From Ehretia macrophylla (Eukaryota > Streptophyta > Magnoliopsida > Boraginales > Ehretiaceae): a stretch of DNA of 64,000 bases. Below are positions 48,310 through 60,261 of the stretch, piece by piece. The stretch spans positions 4,861,501-4,925,500 of the forward strand of contig CM075767.1 of NCBI GenBank assembly GCA_037974665.1, in the 5' to 3' direction. Positions within the stretch are counted from its first letter, which is position 1. Each line of letters begins with the position of its first letter. Both the position numbers and the translations under genes were made by a program. The notes under the pieces are model-generated. The model worked only from the letters and a program-made list of their open reading frames with translations, was not told where the DNA came from and did no database searches.

Positions 48310-51300
48310 CGAGATTCAGGATGCAATGGCCTTGATACAGTACGATGAGTTTTCTGAGGCCTTTAATGCGGCTTCTAGGTTAGAGAAGAGGAAAGGGGAA
48401 CAGGTTGTTTCTAGTCAGGCCAGTAAGAGGCCGTTTCAGCCACAGGGTCAGCAGGTCATGTCAATGCCTATAGTGCAGCAGAGTGGTTATAGGCCCCCAG
48501 TGCAGCAGGGTTCTTTTAGACCTCAGGGGCAGCAAGGTTTCTTTAGCCTCCAGTTTCAGCAGGGATCTTATTAGGCACAGTCACAGTATAGGCTGGCCCA
48601 GTCTCAGGGTCAGTTCAGGCCTAGTGTTGCAAGACCTCAGCAGCAGGCTGGTTCAGCTGCTTATTCAACTTCAGGTTCTTTAGGAGGCAGCGTTAGTGCT
48701 CCGTCATTGCAGTGTACTTATTGTAGACGTAAGGGCCATTTAGAGGCCGACTGTCGGGCAAAGGCAGGGACATGTTTGGGTTGCGGCAGCAACCAACACA
48801 GGGTGAGAGATTGTCCCAAATATCAAGGTTCTGAGGGTCAGCCAGTAATCCAGCATTATCAGGGTAGACCTGCAGGCAGTACACCTCAGCAGCAGTGGGT
48901 TCAGGCTCAGGCCTACGCAGTAGACTTGGAGGAGATATTTGAGGTAGCGGCAGTTGTGGAAGGTAACTTTCTTATACTCGATCAACTTGTTAAAGTATTG
49001 ATTGTTTCTGGTGCTACGCATTCTTTCATTACACCTACCTGTGTGCAACGTGTTAATATACAACCTGAAAGATTGCCTTATGTGGTTGAAATTAGTACTT
49101 CTTTGACTGATACATATGTGACTGCTTAGTATGTAAGGATTATAAAATACATGTTAAGGGTCAGGATTTTTCTTTGGACCTTATCTTATTTCCTATTCGG
49201 GGGTATGATGTTATCTTAGGTATAGACTTGCTTTTTTATCTTGGGTATAGACTTGCTTTCTAAGTATGATGCTCAATTAAACTGTAAAACAATGGTAGTA
49301 CAATTTTGTTTGTTAGAATAGCCAGTGGTTGAAGTAGCGGGGAACCGGGATGCTCAGACGAGTTTCATTATCTCATCAACTAAAGCTATTAAGCTGGTGA
49401 GTAAGGGGTATTCAGGGTATCTAGCTTATTTGATCAACAAGACATCTGATAAGCTAAAGTTGGAGGAAGTTTTGATAATTGGGGAATATCCCAATGTATT
49501 TCCCGAGGAGTTGCCAGGATTGCTGCCAAAGAGAGATATTGAGTTTTTGATCAACTTGCTACCCGGTACTCAACCTATTTCTAAATCAGCATACTAGATG
49601 GCCCCAACTGAGCTTAAGGAGTTGAAGACTCAGTTGCAGGAGTTATTAGAGAAGGGTTTCATCGAGCAGAGTTCTTCTCCGTGAGGAGCACCCGTTTTAT
49701 TTGTGAAGAAGAAGGATGGTACCTTGAGATTGTGTATTGATTATCATGGTTTGAATCAGGTGACCATCAAGAACAAGTATCATTTGCCACTAATTGATGA
49801 GTTGTTTGATCAACTTCAGGGAGCCAAAGTATACTCTAAATTTGACTTGAGGTAGGGGTATTATTAGCTTCGGATCCGTACGGAGGATGTTCCAAAGTCT
49901 GCTTTCAGGACTCGGTACGAGCATTATGAATTTGTAGTTATGCCCTTTGGACTAACTAACGCACCGGCAGCATTCATAGAACTTATGCATCGAGTCTTTC
50001 AGTGGTACTTGGACCAGTTCGTGGTAATCTTTATTAATGATATCTTGGTTTATTCTAGGATTGAATCGGAGCACGAACAACATCTACGGTTTGTCCTACA
50101 AAAGCTTCAAGAGCATCAGTTGTTTGCGAAATTCAGTAAATGTGAATTCTAGCTACAACAGATATCTTTTCTTGGCCATGTGATTACACAGAACGGTATT
50201 TCAGTAGATCCCGCTAAGATTAAAGTGGTGATGTCTTGGAAATAGCTGGAGAATGTTTCAGAGGTCCGCAGCTTCCTTGGTTTGGAGGGTTATTACCACA
50301 GGTTTGTGAAGGACTTTTCTGTGATCGCAGGGCCACTTTCTAAGCTAACTCAGAAACGAACCAGCTTTACTTGGGATGAGAAATGTGAGAGTGGGTTTCA
50401 AGAGCTGAAAAAGAGATTAACTACCGCTTCAGTACTTACTCTGCCAGAGGGAACATATAATATGGTCATCTATAACGATGCATTCAATGAGGGCTTGGGT
50501 TGCGTACTTATGCAGAATGGTCGGGTTATTGCCTATGCTTCTAGAAAGTTGAAACCGTATAAGGTAAACTATCTGACTCATGATCTTGAGTTGGCAGGAG
50601 TTGTATTCGTACTGAAAAAGTGGTGTCATTATCTGTGGGGTAGTAAGTTCGAGATTTTCACCGATCATAAAAGTCTGAAGTACTTGTTCTCACAAAATGA
50701 GTTGAATATGCGTCAACAGAGGTAGATGAAACTTCTCAGAGATTATAATTGTTCTATCAATTATCTGCCTAGGAAGGTAAATGTTGTAGCAGATGCTCTT
50801 AGTCGTAAGACGAGTATTGCTTGTTTGGCTGTTAAAAAGTGGGAGGTTCTTGAGGAAGTCAATTATTGGACACCGGAATTGACTCAGGTTAGGGTGACGT
50901 GTTCACATCTCCGTATTCAACATTTATTACTGTCTCAGATTAGAGAAGTTCAACAACTTGATGCAAAACTTCAGAAGATCAAGGATCAGATCACGAATTA
51001 TCAGTCTGACTTCAAATTACATGAGGGTAGTATTCTTCGATTTTGGAACAGGGTTTGTGGTCCCGATGAACCGGGTTTGAGGAGAGGTATTCTGGAGGAG
51101 GCTTATAATTCTAAGTACACCATTTATTCCAGTGGAAGCAAGATGTACCAGGACTTGAAACAACATTAATGGTGGAACAACATGAAAATAGAGGTTGCAT
51201 AGTTTGTGTCCAAATGTTTGACTTGTCAGCGAGTGAAAGCAGAACATCAACGACCTGCAGGGTTACTTCAGCCGTTGGGAATACTGGAGTGGAAATGGGA

Positions 51301-52396
51301 ACATATTACAATAGACTTTGTTACTAGTTTGCCTAGAACACCAAGTGGTAACGATGCAGTTTAGGTTATTGCGGACCGTTTGACGAAGACAACTCATTTT
51401 ATTCCGATGAGGATAGGAGATGACGTTGCAAAATTGGCAGACCTTTATTTGGATTAGATTGTTAAACTTCACGGGATTCTATCTAGTATTGTCTCTGATC
51501 GAGATCCTCAGTTTACTTCTCGACTTAGAAACTCCAAGAAACTTTACTCAGTTGAACTTCAGTACAACGTATCATCTGCAGACCGACGGTCAGTCGGAGA
51601 GAGCTATTCATATTTTGGAGGATATGCTCAGAGCTTGTGTTCTGGACTTTGGGAAGAATTGGGATAAACATCTACCACTTGCCGAGTTTTCGTATAACAA
51701 TAGTTATCAAGCGATTATTAGGATGGCACCTTATGCAGCTCTTTACGGCCGTAAGTGTTGATCACCTTTGTACTGGGATGAAGTAGAGGAGATGAAGGCT
51801 ATTGATCCGACTATAATGTCAGAACTTCTACAGAATATTGAGAATGTCCAGTTGATCAGGCAAAGGATGTTGACAGCGTAGAGTAGATACAAGAGTTATG
51901 CTGATAAACACCGTCGGGATTTGGAGTTTGCAGTCGAGGACCAAGTTTTCTTAAAGTTGTCTCCTCGAAAGGGATTTGCTCGTTATGGTAAAGGTGGTAA
52001 GCTGAGTCCGAGGTTTGCAGAGCCATTTGAGATTACCGATAGAGTTGGCAAGTTGGCGTATCGGTTGGCATTACCGGAGAACTTCTCTAATGTTCATAAT
52101 GTTTTTCATGTATCTGCTTTGAGGAAGTATTTTTTAGATCCTTCTCATATTCTTGAACCAGAGCCGTTACAGCTTCGTGAGAATCTGACTTATGATGAGC
52201 AGCCGATTCGTATTCTAGATCAAATGGAATAGGAGTAGAGGTCGAAGAAGATTCTGATGGTCAAGGTATTGTGGAAATATCACGGGATTGAGGAAACTAC
52301 TTGGGAAAGAAGGGATCAGATTCAGCAACAGTACCCAGATCTATTCCGAATAGCAAGTAAGAATTTTGAGGATGAAATTTCTTTAAGGGGGGACAA
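48310..52396 (+). mobile_element. Ty3/gypsy chromovirus, Tekay/Del-like, 5' end missing
   Basis: Order: end of gag with a Gln/Pro/Gly-rich linker and two zinc knuckles (CTYCRRKGHLEADC, CLGCGSNQHRVRDC); protease-like LVKVLIVSGATHSFI; RT with [20 protein letters not shown] and [10 protein letters not shown]; RNase H with [10 protein letters not shown]; integrase core with [10 protein letters not shown]-like and YNNSYQA motifs; and a C-terminal chromodomain part with MVKVLWKYHGIEETTWE. It ends in a polypurine tract TTTAAGGGGGGA and a 3' LTR. About ten breaks or more. No 5' LTR in the window; the left side is cut at an older LTR fragment. Confidence 0.92.
52380..52396 (+). other. Polypurine tract of the Tekay-like element
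   Basis: TCTTTAAGGGGGGACAA directly before the TGTGAAACCCC start of the 3' LTR, as in other Del/Tekay elements. Confidence 0.8.
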
Positions 52397-52757
52397 TGTG
52401 AAACCCCATATTTTATCTATACGTAAAATTGCATGTTTTGACCTATATATGTGTTATCTGAGTTAAAATACACAAATCTTGTGATTTATACTCCTATTAC
52501 ATGCTATGTGAGCATTCATGAAAGTTTCATAAAAATCGGCATTGAAAATTTTATCGTCAAGTTTTATGAATAGTAATTTTGAAACATGTCCGCTAAAATT
52601 TTGAAACTGGTCTTTTTAGTGTTTGAAAATCTATTCCTCAGAAATTAACAGACCCGTGTTTGGTTAAAATAGATTTTAAATAAGATTAGGAATTTTAAAG
52701 GCTTTTACACCTTCTTTTGTAAAAATTGAGTTTTATAGCTATTTGTATGTATATGTA

Positions 52758-53007
52758 TGTAATATCTCACATCGGACGCAGAGGTCTTTGGGCTGCTTGA
52801 TATATAGAGTTCGCTCGTATATCGTGACAACGCGTTTTCCTGGCAGTGGCTGGGAGAAGCAAAGTCGTGAGGGGTATGGGCTCCAAAGCGGACAATATTG
52901 TCATAGTGCGCTTCCGGGCCCACTCGCCATGGCCTCGGTGCTCGCTTGGACCGTTAAGGCCAGGGAGTATCCTGTAGGCATGGGAGTATTAGTTTCAGGG
53001 CGTTACA
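52758..53007 (+). repeat. TRIM left terminal repeat
   Basis: 250 bp, starts TGTAATATCTCACATCGGAC and ends GGGCGTTACA. Contains a GATATATAGAG box that could act as TATA. Confidence 0.95.
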
Positions 53008-53074
53008 AATATGGTATCAGAGCCGACGCGTTTGCATGGCCAGCGAGGACGCTGGGTCCCCAAAGGGGGGCGGG

Positions 53075-53324
53075 TATAATATCCCACATCGGACGCGGAG
53101 GTCTTTGGGCTGCTTGATATATAGAGTTCGCTCGTATATCGTGACAACGCGTTTTCCTGGCAGTGGCTGGGAGAAGCAAAGACGTGAGGGGTATGGGCTC
53201 TAAAGCGGACAATATTGTCATAGTGCGCTTCCGGGCCTACTCGCCATGGCCTCGGTGCTTGCTTGGACCGTTAACGCCAGGGAGTATCCTGTAGGCGTGG
53301 GAGTGTTGGTTTCGGGGCGTTACA
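53075..53324 (+). repeat. TRIM right terminal repeat
   Basis: 250 bp, the same length as the left copy and about 96% identical by eye, ending GGGGCGTTACA. Confidence 0.95.
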
Positions 53325-54332
53325 ATGTATGCATATGAAAATGTTGTCACCTATACTTGAACTACAAAATATAGTTTATATGATAAATATATGTGTAAGT
53401 AAGTAAAATAGTCTAAAATACAATTAAAAGACTAGAAAATACAATTAAAAGACTAAAATTGGCGACTTTGACTTGGCTTTAGTTATTTGACTTTGCATAT
53501 ATATACATAATACATACAATATATCATATAACAAAGCTCAAAACACCTCCAATTCTCACCTACATGGCTGAAACCCCATAGACAAAAAAAGAGAGTTTTT
53601 CAAATATTTTTCAAAGCAAATTTTCTTGAGAAAACTCATTTGAAGGCCTTGTCATCCAAAGTTGAATTTTGCTTGTTGGGCATCCATTGCATACATTTCT
53701 AACTTCATTTGGCATCAAAGGTGAGAGAAAAATTCTAGATCTAAGAATGCTATTTTTTGTCAATTTCATATAACTGTATTTCTATCCGATATTTTGTTGA
53801 ATTGTCTTTAGATTATTGCTCAATAGTTGCCAAGGATCATTTATATGTATTTATAGCTGTTTTGATCGGTAGTAGCATGTATTTCTATTTTTCGGGTATT
53901 AAAGTTGAGTTATTGGTTCATTGTTGAATAATTGTTGTTGTAATGGTTGGAATTGATTGGTTGTTGCTTCTAAAAGCTTTTTAATTGCGGGGTAGTAATG
54001 TTGTAATGCCGAATTTTTGATTGGAATGTTGTAGCAAAAGTCCAAAAAATTCAGCCTTGATACATTGCCAAATTAGGGTTGCTGGGCTTGATTTGGATGG
54101 CTTTTGGTTGGTTTTCAATGGGGCTAATGTAGTTGCATGTGTGGTGGAGTGATAGGAAGTGGTTTGGAGGTTATTGGATTAGTAGAATGTAAGTTATGAA
54201 TTTTGGAAGTTTGTGTAGTCTTTCTTTAAAATGTTGAAATGTTGCCTTTGGTTGTTGGGTAGTGTTTGTGTAGTTGGTTCTTGAGTTATTGTAAGCTGGG
54301 TTCGGGATTGAATGCATGTTTAAATGTATGTT

Positions 54333-54363
54333 AAGTTGGGTGACCTACTTGGTCATCTAACTT
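54333..54363 (+). other. LTR hairpin A (12-bp stem, loop CTACTTG)
   Basis: AAGTTGGGTGAC pairs along its full length with GTCATCTAACTT (two G-T pairs) around CTACTTG. This is the longest stem of the set and has a sequence unlike the others. Confidence 0.65.
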
Positions 54364-54435
54364 AGTAGTTTTAATTGTCTAATTGATGTAATATTGAATA
54401 GAATGTTATTAATTGATTGATGATTGATGATGATC

Positions 54436-54465
54436 TGGAGGACAACCTACTTTGTTGTCTTTCCA
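54436..54465 (+). other. LTR hairpin A, second copy (loop CTACTTT)
   Basis: TGGAGGACAAC pairs with GTTGTCTTTCCA (one bulge) around CTACTTT, about 70 bases after the first. Confidence 0.6.
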
Positions 54466-54834
54466 AAATATGAGATGCTTATGATTATTGTCATGAGTTT
54501 TGATAATGTGTGCCACCTCTCGGGCAACTTCGGGCTGTCGGGTTGATAACGGCATGACTATCATAGACTACCCTCAGCTGGCATTGACGGAGATGCCATG
54601 GAGGGAGGGGCTAGATGAAGTACCTTGGTTATGTATTATGGGAGTTATAAGAAGATGGTTGAGATCGTGATGGCGTATGGAGCTACACCAACTAGTATAT
54701 CTTTTCACATTGAATGGTTATTTATGTGGTTGAATTGAAATGTTGATGTTAATGAAGTTGTTGTTATTATTGTTCATAGGATGATTTCTCAAAGGGTAAA
54801 GTAAATGCTTTCAAAAGATCTTTCGAATCCTTAC

Positions 54835-54858
54835 TGAGCTTTGTTATATATAAGCTCA
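54835..54858 (+). other. LTR hairpin B (TGAGCTT/AAGCTCA)
   Basis: A 7-bp stem with a TA-rich loop, followed within about 30 bases by a pyrimidine-rich stretch and CATCAG. Confidence 0.6.
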
Positions 54859-55414
54859 CCCTCATTCGTTTATTGTCATCAGGTGTAACTGAACCAGATT
54901 TAGGGTATGTCTCTCAGGAAGCTGAGTATGTGCCTTCTGTGGATGAGTCTTATGTGCTCGCGTCCTATCCTTGATGTCGTGGCTGAATTTCTATTTTGAT
55001 GTCTTGTATATTAGAACATGTGGTATTGTATTTACTTTGAGGTCATATTGTATAAGATGTTATAAAGTTAGTGGAACATATAATGCTAGTTTAGTTGTCT
55101 TACTTTTGGAACTTGAATAGGTTGTTAGACTAGCTTAATATATATATTATGCATGTGTATGGTTGGCTTATAGTTGATGTTGGAACGGAGGCGTATAGCC
55201 TATGGGTGAACTGTTGAATGGTTGTTTAATATATGGAAATGGTTGTGTTGTATGTTGATGAAATAGTTGTGGAGTTGTTGTTGATCTTTGGAGTTGGCTG
55301 TATGAATTATAGAGGGTTGGCTTAGATCCCTGATGTTCGTGTTACAGTCGTTATACTGCTGAAATTCCGTTGCGTCCTAACTGATCATAAATGGGGTCGA
55401 GTTGGGGCGTGACA

Positions 55415-56201
55415 ATACAAATCTTGGAAGACATGCTAAGAGCTTGTGCATTGGATTTTGGAGGGACATGGGAGAAACATTTGTCGTTGGCAGAGTTTGC
55501 GTACAACAACAGTTACCAAGCAACAATTGGCATGACACCCTACGAGGCTTTATATGGAAGGAAGTGTAGATCACCTCTATATTGGAGCGAGGTCGGTGAA
55601 ATGAAAACCATTGACCCTACATTTTTACCAAAAATGATAGAGAAGATAGGTAATGTGCAGTTGATTCAGAAGAGAATGCTTACCGCCTAAAGTAGGCAAA
55701 AAAGCTATGCCGATAGAAGAAGAGACTTGGAGTTTGAAGTGGGTAATAAGGTGTTTTTTAATATGTCTCCACGGAAAGGGTTTATTAGGCATGGCAAATG
55801 TGGCAAATTAAGTCCGAGATACGTGGGACCATTCGAGATCGTGGATAGAATTGGCAAGTTAGCATACCGGTTGAGTCTACCAACAAATCTCTCTGGTATA
55901 CACGATGTGTTTCATGTCTCGATGTTGAGAAAGTATCAACCCGACCCTTCTCATATCTTGGAGCCGAAGCCACTACAACTTTGTGAGAACCTCTCCTATC
56001 AAGAAAGGCCCATGCAAATTTTAGATGAACAAGAATGGGAATTACGTAGGAAGAAGATTCCTATGGTGAAGGTATTGTGGAACAACCATGGAATTGAGGA
56101 AGCAACCTGGGAGTTACGTGATCAAATGGAGAAGCAATATCCGGGATTGTTTTCAAGGTAAAAAGAAATTGTGAGGATACAATTATTTTAAGGCGGGGAG
56201 A
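55415..56201 (+). mobile_element. Second Tekay/Del-like element: integrase C-terminus and chromodomain
   Basis: Starts abruptly at the end of the previous LTR. Encodes the end of the integrase core ([52 protein letters not shown]) and the C-terminal GPFEIVDRIGKLAYRL / FHVSMLRKY part. A chromodomain follows with VKVLWNNHGIEEATWE. A purine-rich TTTTAAGGCGGGGAGA follows, then the 3' LTR. The preceding element probably inserted into this one. Confidence 0.92.
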
Positions 56202-57572
56202 TATAAAACCCGACACGAGAGCCTATACGTAATTTCACTATTAATGATGCATTCATATCATTTCATATGCATTAGCATTAATTTGTAAGCAATAATGTCA
56301 TTTACCGTGTATTTTCATCATTTTACGTGCATTTGTGTCGTATAACGTGCATTTGTGTGATTTAGATATCGTAGGAGTTAAATAAACTACATTACACTAC
56401 GTTAATGAACCAAACCAATAAAACTATAACTAAATGGAAAACTAGTAAGAGTGCATCTAGTTGGAAGGCAATTTGGTCAATAGGACCTTTAGATATTTCT
56501 TACCCGACATAAAACACACAACTCACTTTACACACACACACACACACATCTGATCATACACACATACATACGTCTAAACACACACATATGATTGAGAGGA
56601 AAGAAGAAAATAGAGGAAGAGAAAAGAAGATGAAGGGAGATTAAGCTATTTTCTTGCATCTCCTAACTCTAGCTTGCATCTTCAACATCAAATCTAGCAT
56701 TCAAACTCAAGAACAAGGTGAGGGATGATTTTCCAAAAGCTTTGTAAAGTCATATAGCTTGTTATATAACTCTACGTGTATGTATTGAGCTTGTTAATGA
56801 TAGACATAGACTTGTGTTGAGTAATGGAGGTTGTCTTGAATACCTAAGGTTCAATGTTATGTGTAGTGTTCTATGAATCTTGCTTAAATCCTTGAATACT
56901 AGTATGATGTTGATATGTGTGTTGTACATGTGTTTGGCTTGCTAGAAGTTGGGATTGGGCTATCTTAGTTGTCAAGCTTGGGTGTGTGAATTAGTAAAAG
57001 ATTGTGTTTTTCCGTAGACAGCACAACCGGGGGACCCCCTATTCCACCGGTCGACCGGTAGAGGACCCCTCTTCTACTGGGGAGGCTTCGGTCGGAAGAC
57101 CTTATTTGCACCGGTCGACCAGTTGCTCTAGGGTCTACCGGTTCGATCAAAAGATTTAGTGATTTCGGGAACTACAGAGATCGGATTGGGGCACGGTCAG
57201 AAGCGTTAAAACCGTATCGAACTCTAGTTTATTATAGTAGAATTAAATTGTGGATTTGTGCCACAAGTTGAGTGCTATATTGTTGCCAATTCCTATATGA
57301 TGTTTGGGAGACTAAAGAATGTAGGCAATATTGATGAATTTTGTTAGTTTTATAGCATGGTTTGTTATCATCAAAACCAAGATTAGAAGCCCTTTGGGCT
57401 AACAGATAATAACTTGTTTCATGAGCGTTCTTGGGGATTAATTGAGGCATAACCATGGTATATATGAGAAATGTTTGCATGACATACGAGTAAGCGGGAT
57501 GTGTGAATTGATTATTGAGCATTGTACATTCATAAGTCATGTGTTAATTGCATTTGTTTATACTTGATTACT

Positions 57573-57595
57573 GGGGCAACCTACTTTGTTTCCCT
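57573..57595 (+). other. LTR hairpin A (loop CTACTTT)
   Basis: GGGGCAAC pairs with GTTTCCCT with one internal mismatch around CTACTTT. Confidence 0.5.
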
Positions 57596-57974
57596 CCTCT
57601 CTATGTTATTATTCGTGACATGTTTACAATGTTAACAACTACACACGCGACAGTTGTAACCACAATTATGGGTATGGTAGCGTTCGTTTCCCCTGGGTAC
57701 ATAGGGCTACCAGTCACTCTCAACTACCATGGGCCTCGGTAGATATCCAGATATCACCTAATGTTTAGAGTTTGAGGAAAAGGAATGAAGATTGAATCAA
57801 GGTCGGCCGACTGCAACAATTACAAGGAAAACAATATCCTTTGATATATGATAAAAACTACCTTCGCTTGGTTCCTTGAGGACCTCGGAGGGTAGAGCTA
57901 TGTGTTAATACTTGTTCATTATTGCTTCGAAACATCAAAACTCTTGTGAAAATCCCCTGCTTGTTATCCTTCAT

Positions 57975-57995
57975 TGAGCTAAATGGTGTAGCTCA
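57975..57995 (+). other. LTR hairpin B (TGAGCTA/TAGCTCA)
   Basis: A perfect 7-bp stem with a 7-base loop, followed by a pyrimidine-rich run and TTTCAG. Confidence 0.6.
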
Positions 57996-58454
57996 CCCTT
58001 TTCGTGACAATCTTTCAGGTGAGGCCGAGCCTGAGCTAGCAGCTCAAGCCGAAGGCAAGGCATACTTGTGTGACGAGTCGGAGTTCTACTTGTTGTGATC
58101 CTGCTTGCTTGTATTGTTGGATATTTTGATGTTATGAACTAAATTAATTTGAACAACTTCAATGACTGTAATATTATTTTGGATGTTGGGTCGTAACCAC
58201 TCTACTATTTTATTCTTTTGGGGCCTATGAGGCATTGACGACTTGTAACATGCTTTGATGTGGAGTACTAGGCCTTGTATATATGCAACAGGTTATTGAA
58301 GGTTGAAGTGCCATTAGTTTGGGCACCCTTCTTGAAGTTACTTGTGGAATTTATAATGTTTAGGTTATGAGTTGATGATTGTACAGGTTTATCTATCTAG
58401 TACACGTCATGTTCCAGCCTTGTCTTAACAATGGGTTGGGGTCGGTGCGTGACA

Positions 58455-60261
58455 AGCCATGAATGTCTTAGGATCATAATCATTATCTTTAGATGGCAAG
58501 ATTTCAATCTTCTCTCTCCTTTTATGCTTGGCCGAAAAAGGTGAGTGGAAATAGAGAGGTTTTTGTCTTCATTTGATTATAATATAATATAATATATATA
58601 TATATATTATTAACCTTACTTTATTATATAGCCAATCATAATTGCTTTCTTCTAAAGTTAAATCAGACAAAGCCATGTAAATCCTAGGATTGTAATCATT
58701 GCAATCCAAAGGTTAACTTTATTCTCTCTCTTGACATTTGGCAAAAAACACTTATCTTCAAAAGTAAAGGCTAGGATTAGTTTGTCTTTATTCAAGACTT
58801 AATCCTAGCCATTCAATTCAAATTCAAATGACTAGGATTGATGACATGGACTATCCTAGTCATCAATCTCTACAAGAATACACCACATGTACATATCTAG
58901 TCACTAATTTGCAATTCTCTTTTGGCGACTAGGATGATGACGTGACATTTCACAAATTACATCACCATAACATTTATATATATATATATATACACCTTTA
59001 TATATAAATATATTATTTTTGCCCATTCTAATCTCTATTAGAATAAATACGTTGAAACTACTTTTCAATAATTACAGTTTGGCCTCAAAAGTTTTGATAA
59101 TTATAATTTGACTCCAAAACTTTTTGAAATTATACTTTTGGCCCAAATACCAACATAGATGACTCTTAATACCTTAAAGCCACCAACCACATTATACAAG
59201 ATTCCGGTGAACTTATTCATGATACTTATTAGTGTGTCACCTTTTAGATTCATAATCGCGTACCGATGAGGGACCGATAAACCTCCTTATCTATTATGGA
59301 AATGTCTCCGCCATTTACCGAAATACTCTCATGCTCATGAGTGACGTACTAGCAACGAGCATACCATGAGAATGTATACGATAATGAAGATGACGTCTTT
59401 TATGAATCCATTTAACCGTCGAGAATTAGCGTGTAGTCCAATCTTTCTATTAAAATGTCCCGAACAGGAAAAGACCATGAAATTGTTAAGTCCACCTCCG
59501 ATACTATGAATAAATCTGAACCGGTGAAACGAGAGATACTACTATGGAAAAACCTCTTTCCATTAGTTCATACTCACCTCGGCCAAGGACTTCCTCGCTT
59601 AACGACCGATCTCAGATATCATAGGACATCGGCTCGTGCCGAAGGTTAACAGATCCTATCTTGACAATTATCTGTCAGTTCATATCACAAAACTAAAATA
59701 CGAAAGGTCATAACCTACCTTTTGGAAGACGGGCATTGTCTAAACGCAGTATTTAGCCCGTGATATAACCGGCAGTCACAATTTCTCAAGTTTGAGGATT
59801 AATTTGCACAATTCTTAACTAAATAATAAACTATTAACCTGAAATCATGCAGTTCACTATTTATTGTCACATTCAATGATCCGTACACTGACGATCACTC
59901 ATATGTTTATTAGTCCACATCATCATGTTGTTTTGGCACTTCGCACGCTATCCTTTATCATTAACATCACTTTGTTAATCAAAGGTAATAACATATGATA
60001 ACTCGTACTTGATTATTCTAGTCCCAGTTGAATAATCTGAAAGGCTATGAATCGATTCTTAATGTTTATCATATAGAAGAAAAACTGCGAAATATCTTAA
60101 ACATTTTTAGAACATTTTTCTTCTTGGATAAACATTAGGGACACATTCATATTGAAGTGAAGAATATGAACATCCTTGAAATAACATAGTGTACAAAACA
60201 CATTAATATATTCTTATTAAGCCCGAATTCAAGGCATCTCAACTAGGGCATATCCCTAACA
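58455..60261 (-). mobile_element. LTR fragment, minus strand
   Basis: On the minus strand it starts TGTTAGGGATATGCCC at 60261, the same family as 45546-48309. It is cut on the left by the second Tekay-like element. It contains AT microsatellites (about 58585-58610 and 58976-59000) and a loose internal repeat (58455-58500 resembles 58672-58715). No gene; the frame at 59455-59649 is chance. Confidence 0.65.

Larger units (their letters stand above)
52758..53324 (+). mobile_element. TRIM (terminal-repeat retrotransposon in miniature)
   Basis: Two 250-bp terminal repeats (52758-53007 and 53075-53324) surround a 67-bp middle. The middle holds the primer-binding site TGGTATCAGAGC (53012-53023) and ends in a purine-rich CAAAGGGGGGCGGG before the second repeat. 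A perfect duplication ATGTA flanks the whole (52753-52757 and 53325-53329). No coding capacity. The repeats differ at about 11 of 250 positions. No 5S rRNA-like segment was seen, so it is not an obvious Cassandra. It is inserted in the LTR of the Tekay-like element. Confidence 0.96.
52397..55414 (+). repeat. 3' LTR of the Tekay-like element, with nested TRIM
   Basis: Starts TGTGAAACCCC and ends GTTGGGGCGTGACA. It is 3018 bp including a 567-bp TRIM and its 5-bp duplication, so the LTR itself is about 2.45 kb. Contains AAAGGTGAGAGA (53718), two CTACTT-loop hairpins (54333, 54436) and hairpin B (54835). Confidence 0.9.
56202..58454 (+). repeat. 3' LTR of the second Tekay-like element
   Basis: Starts TATAAAACCCGACACGAG and ends GGGTCGGTGCGTGACA, about 2253 bp. 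Same family as the partial LTR at 1-1384. Contains an AC microsatellite (56524-56550), ACAAGGTGAGGGATG (56714), palindromic ACCGGTCGACCGGT (57046-57059), hairpin A (57573) and hairpin B (57975). Confidence 0.85.

Noticed and set aside
52758-53324. TRIM as a Cassandra element
   Set aside because: Cassandra terminal repeats carry a 5S rRNA-like segment; none is visible here.
59455-59649. 64-codon frame in the LTR fragment
   Set aside because: No domain; it sits in a known LTR family.
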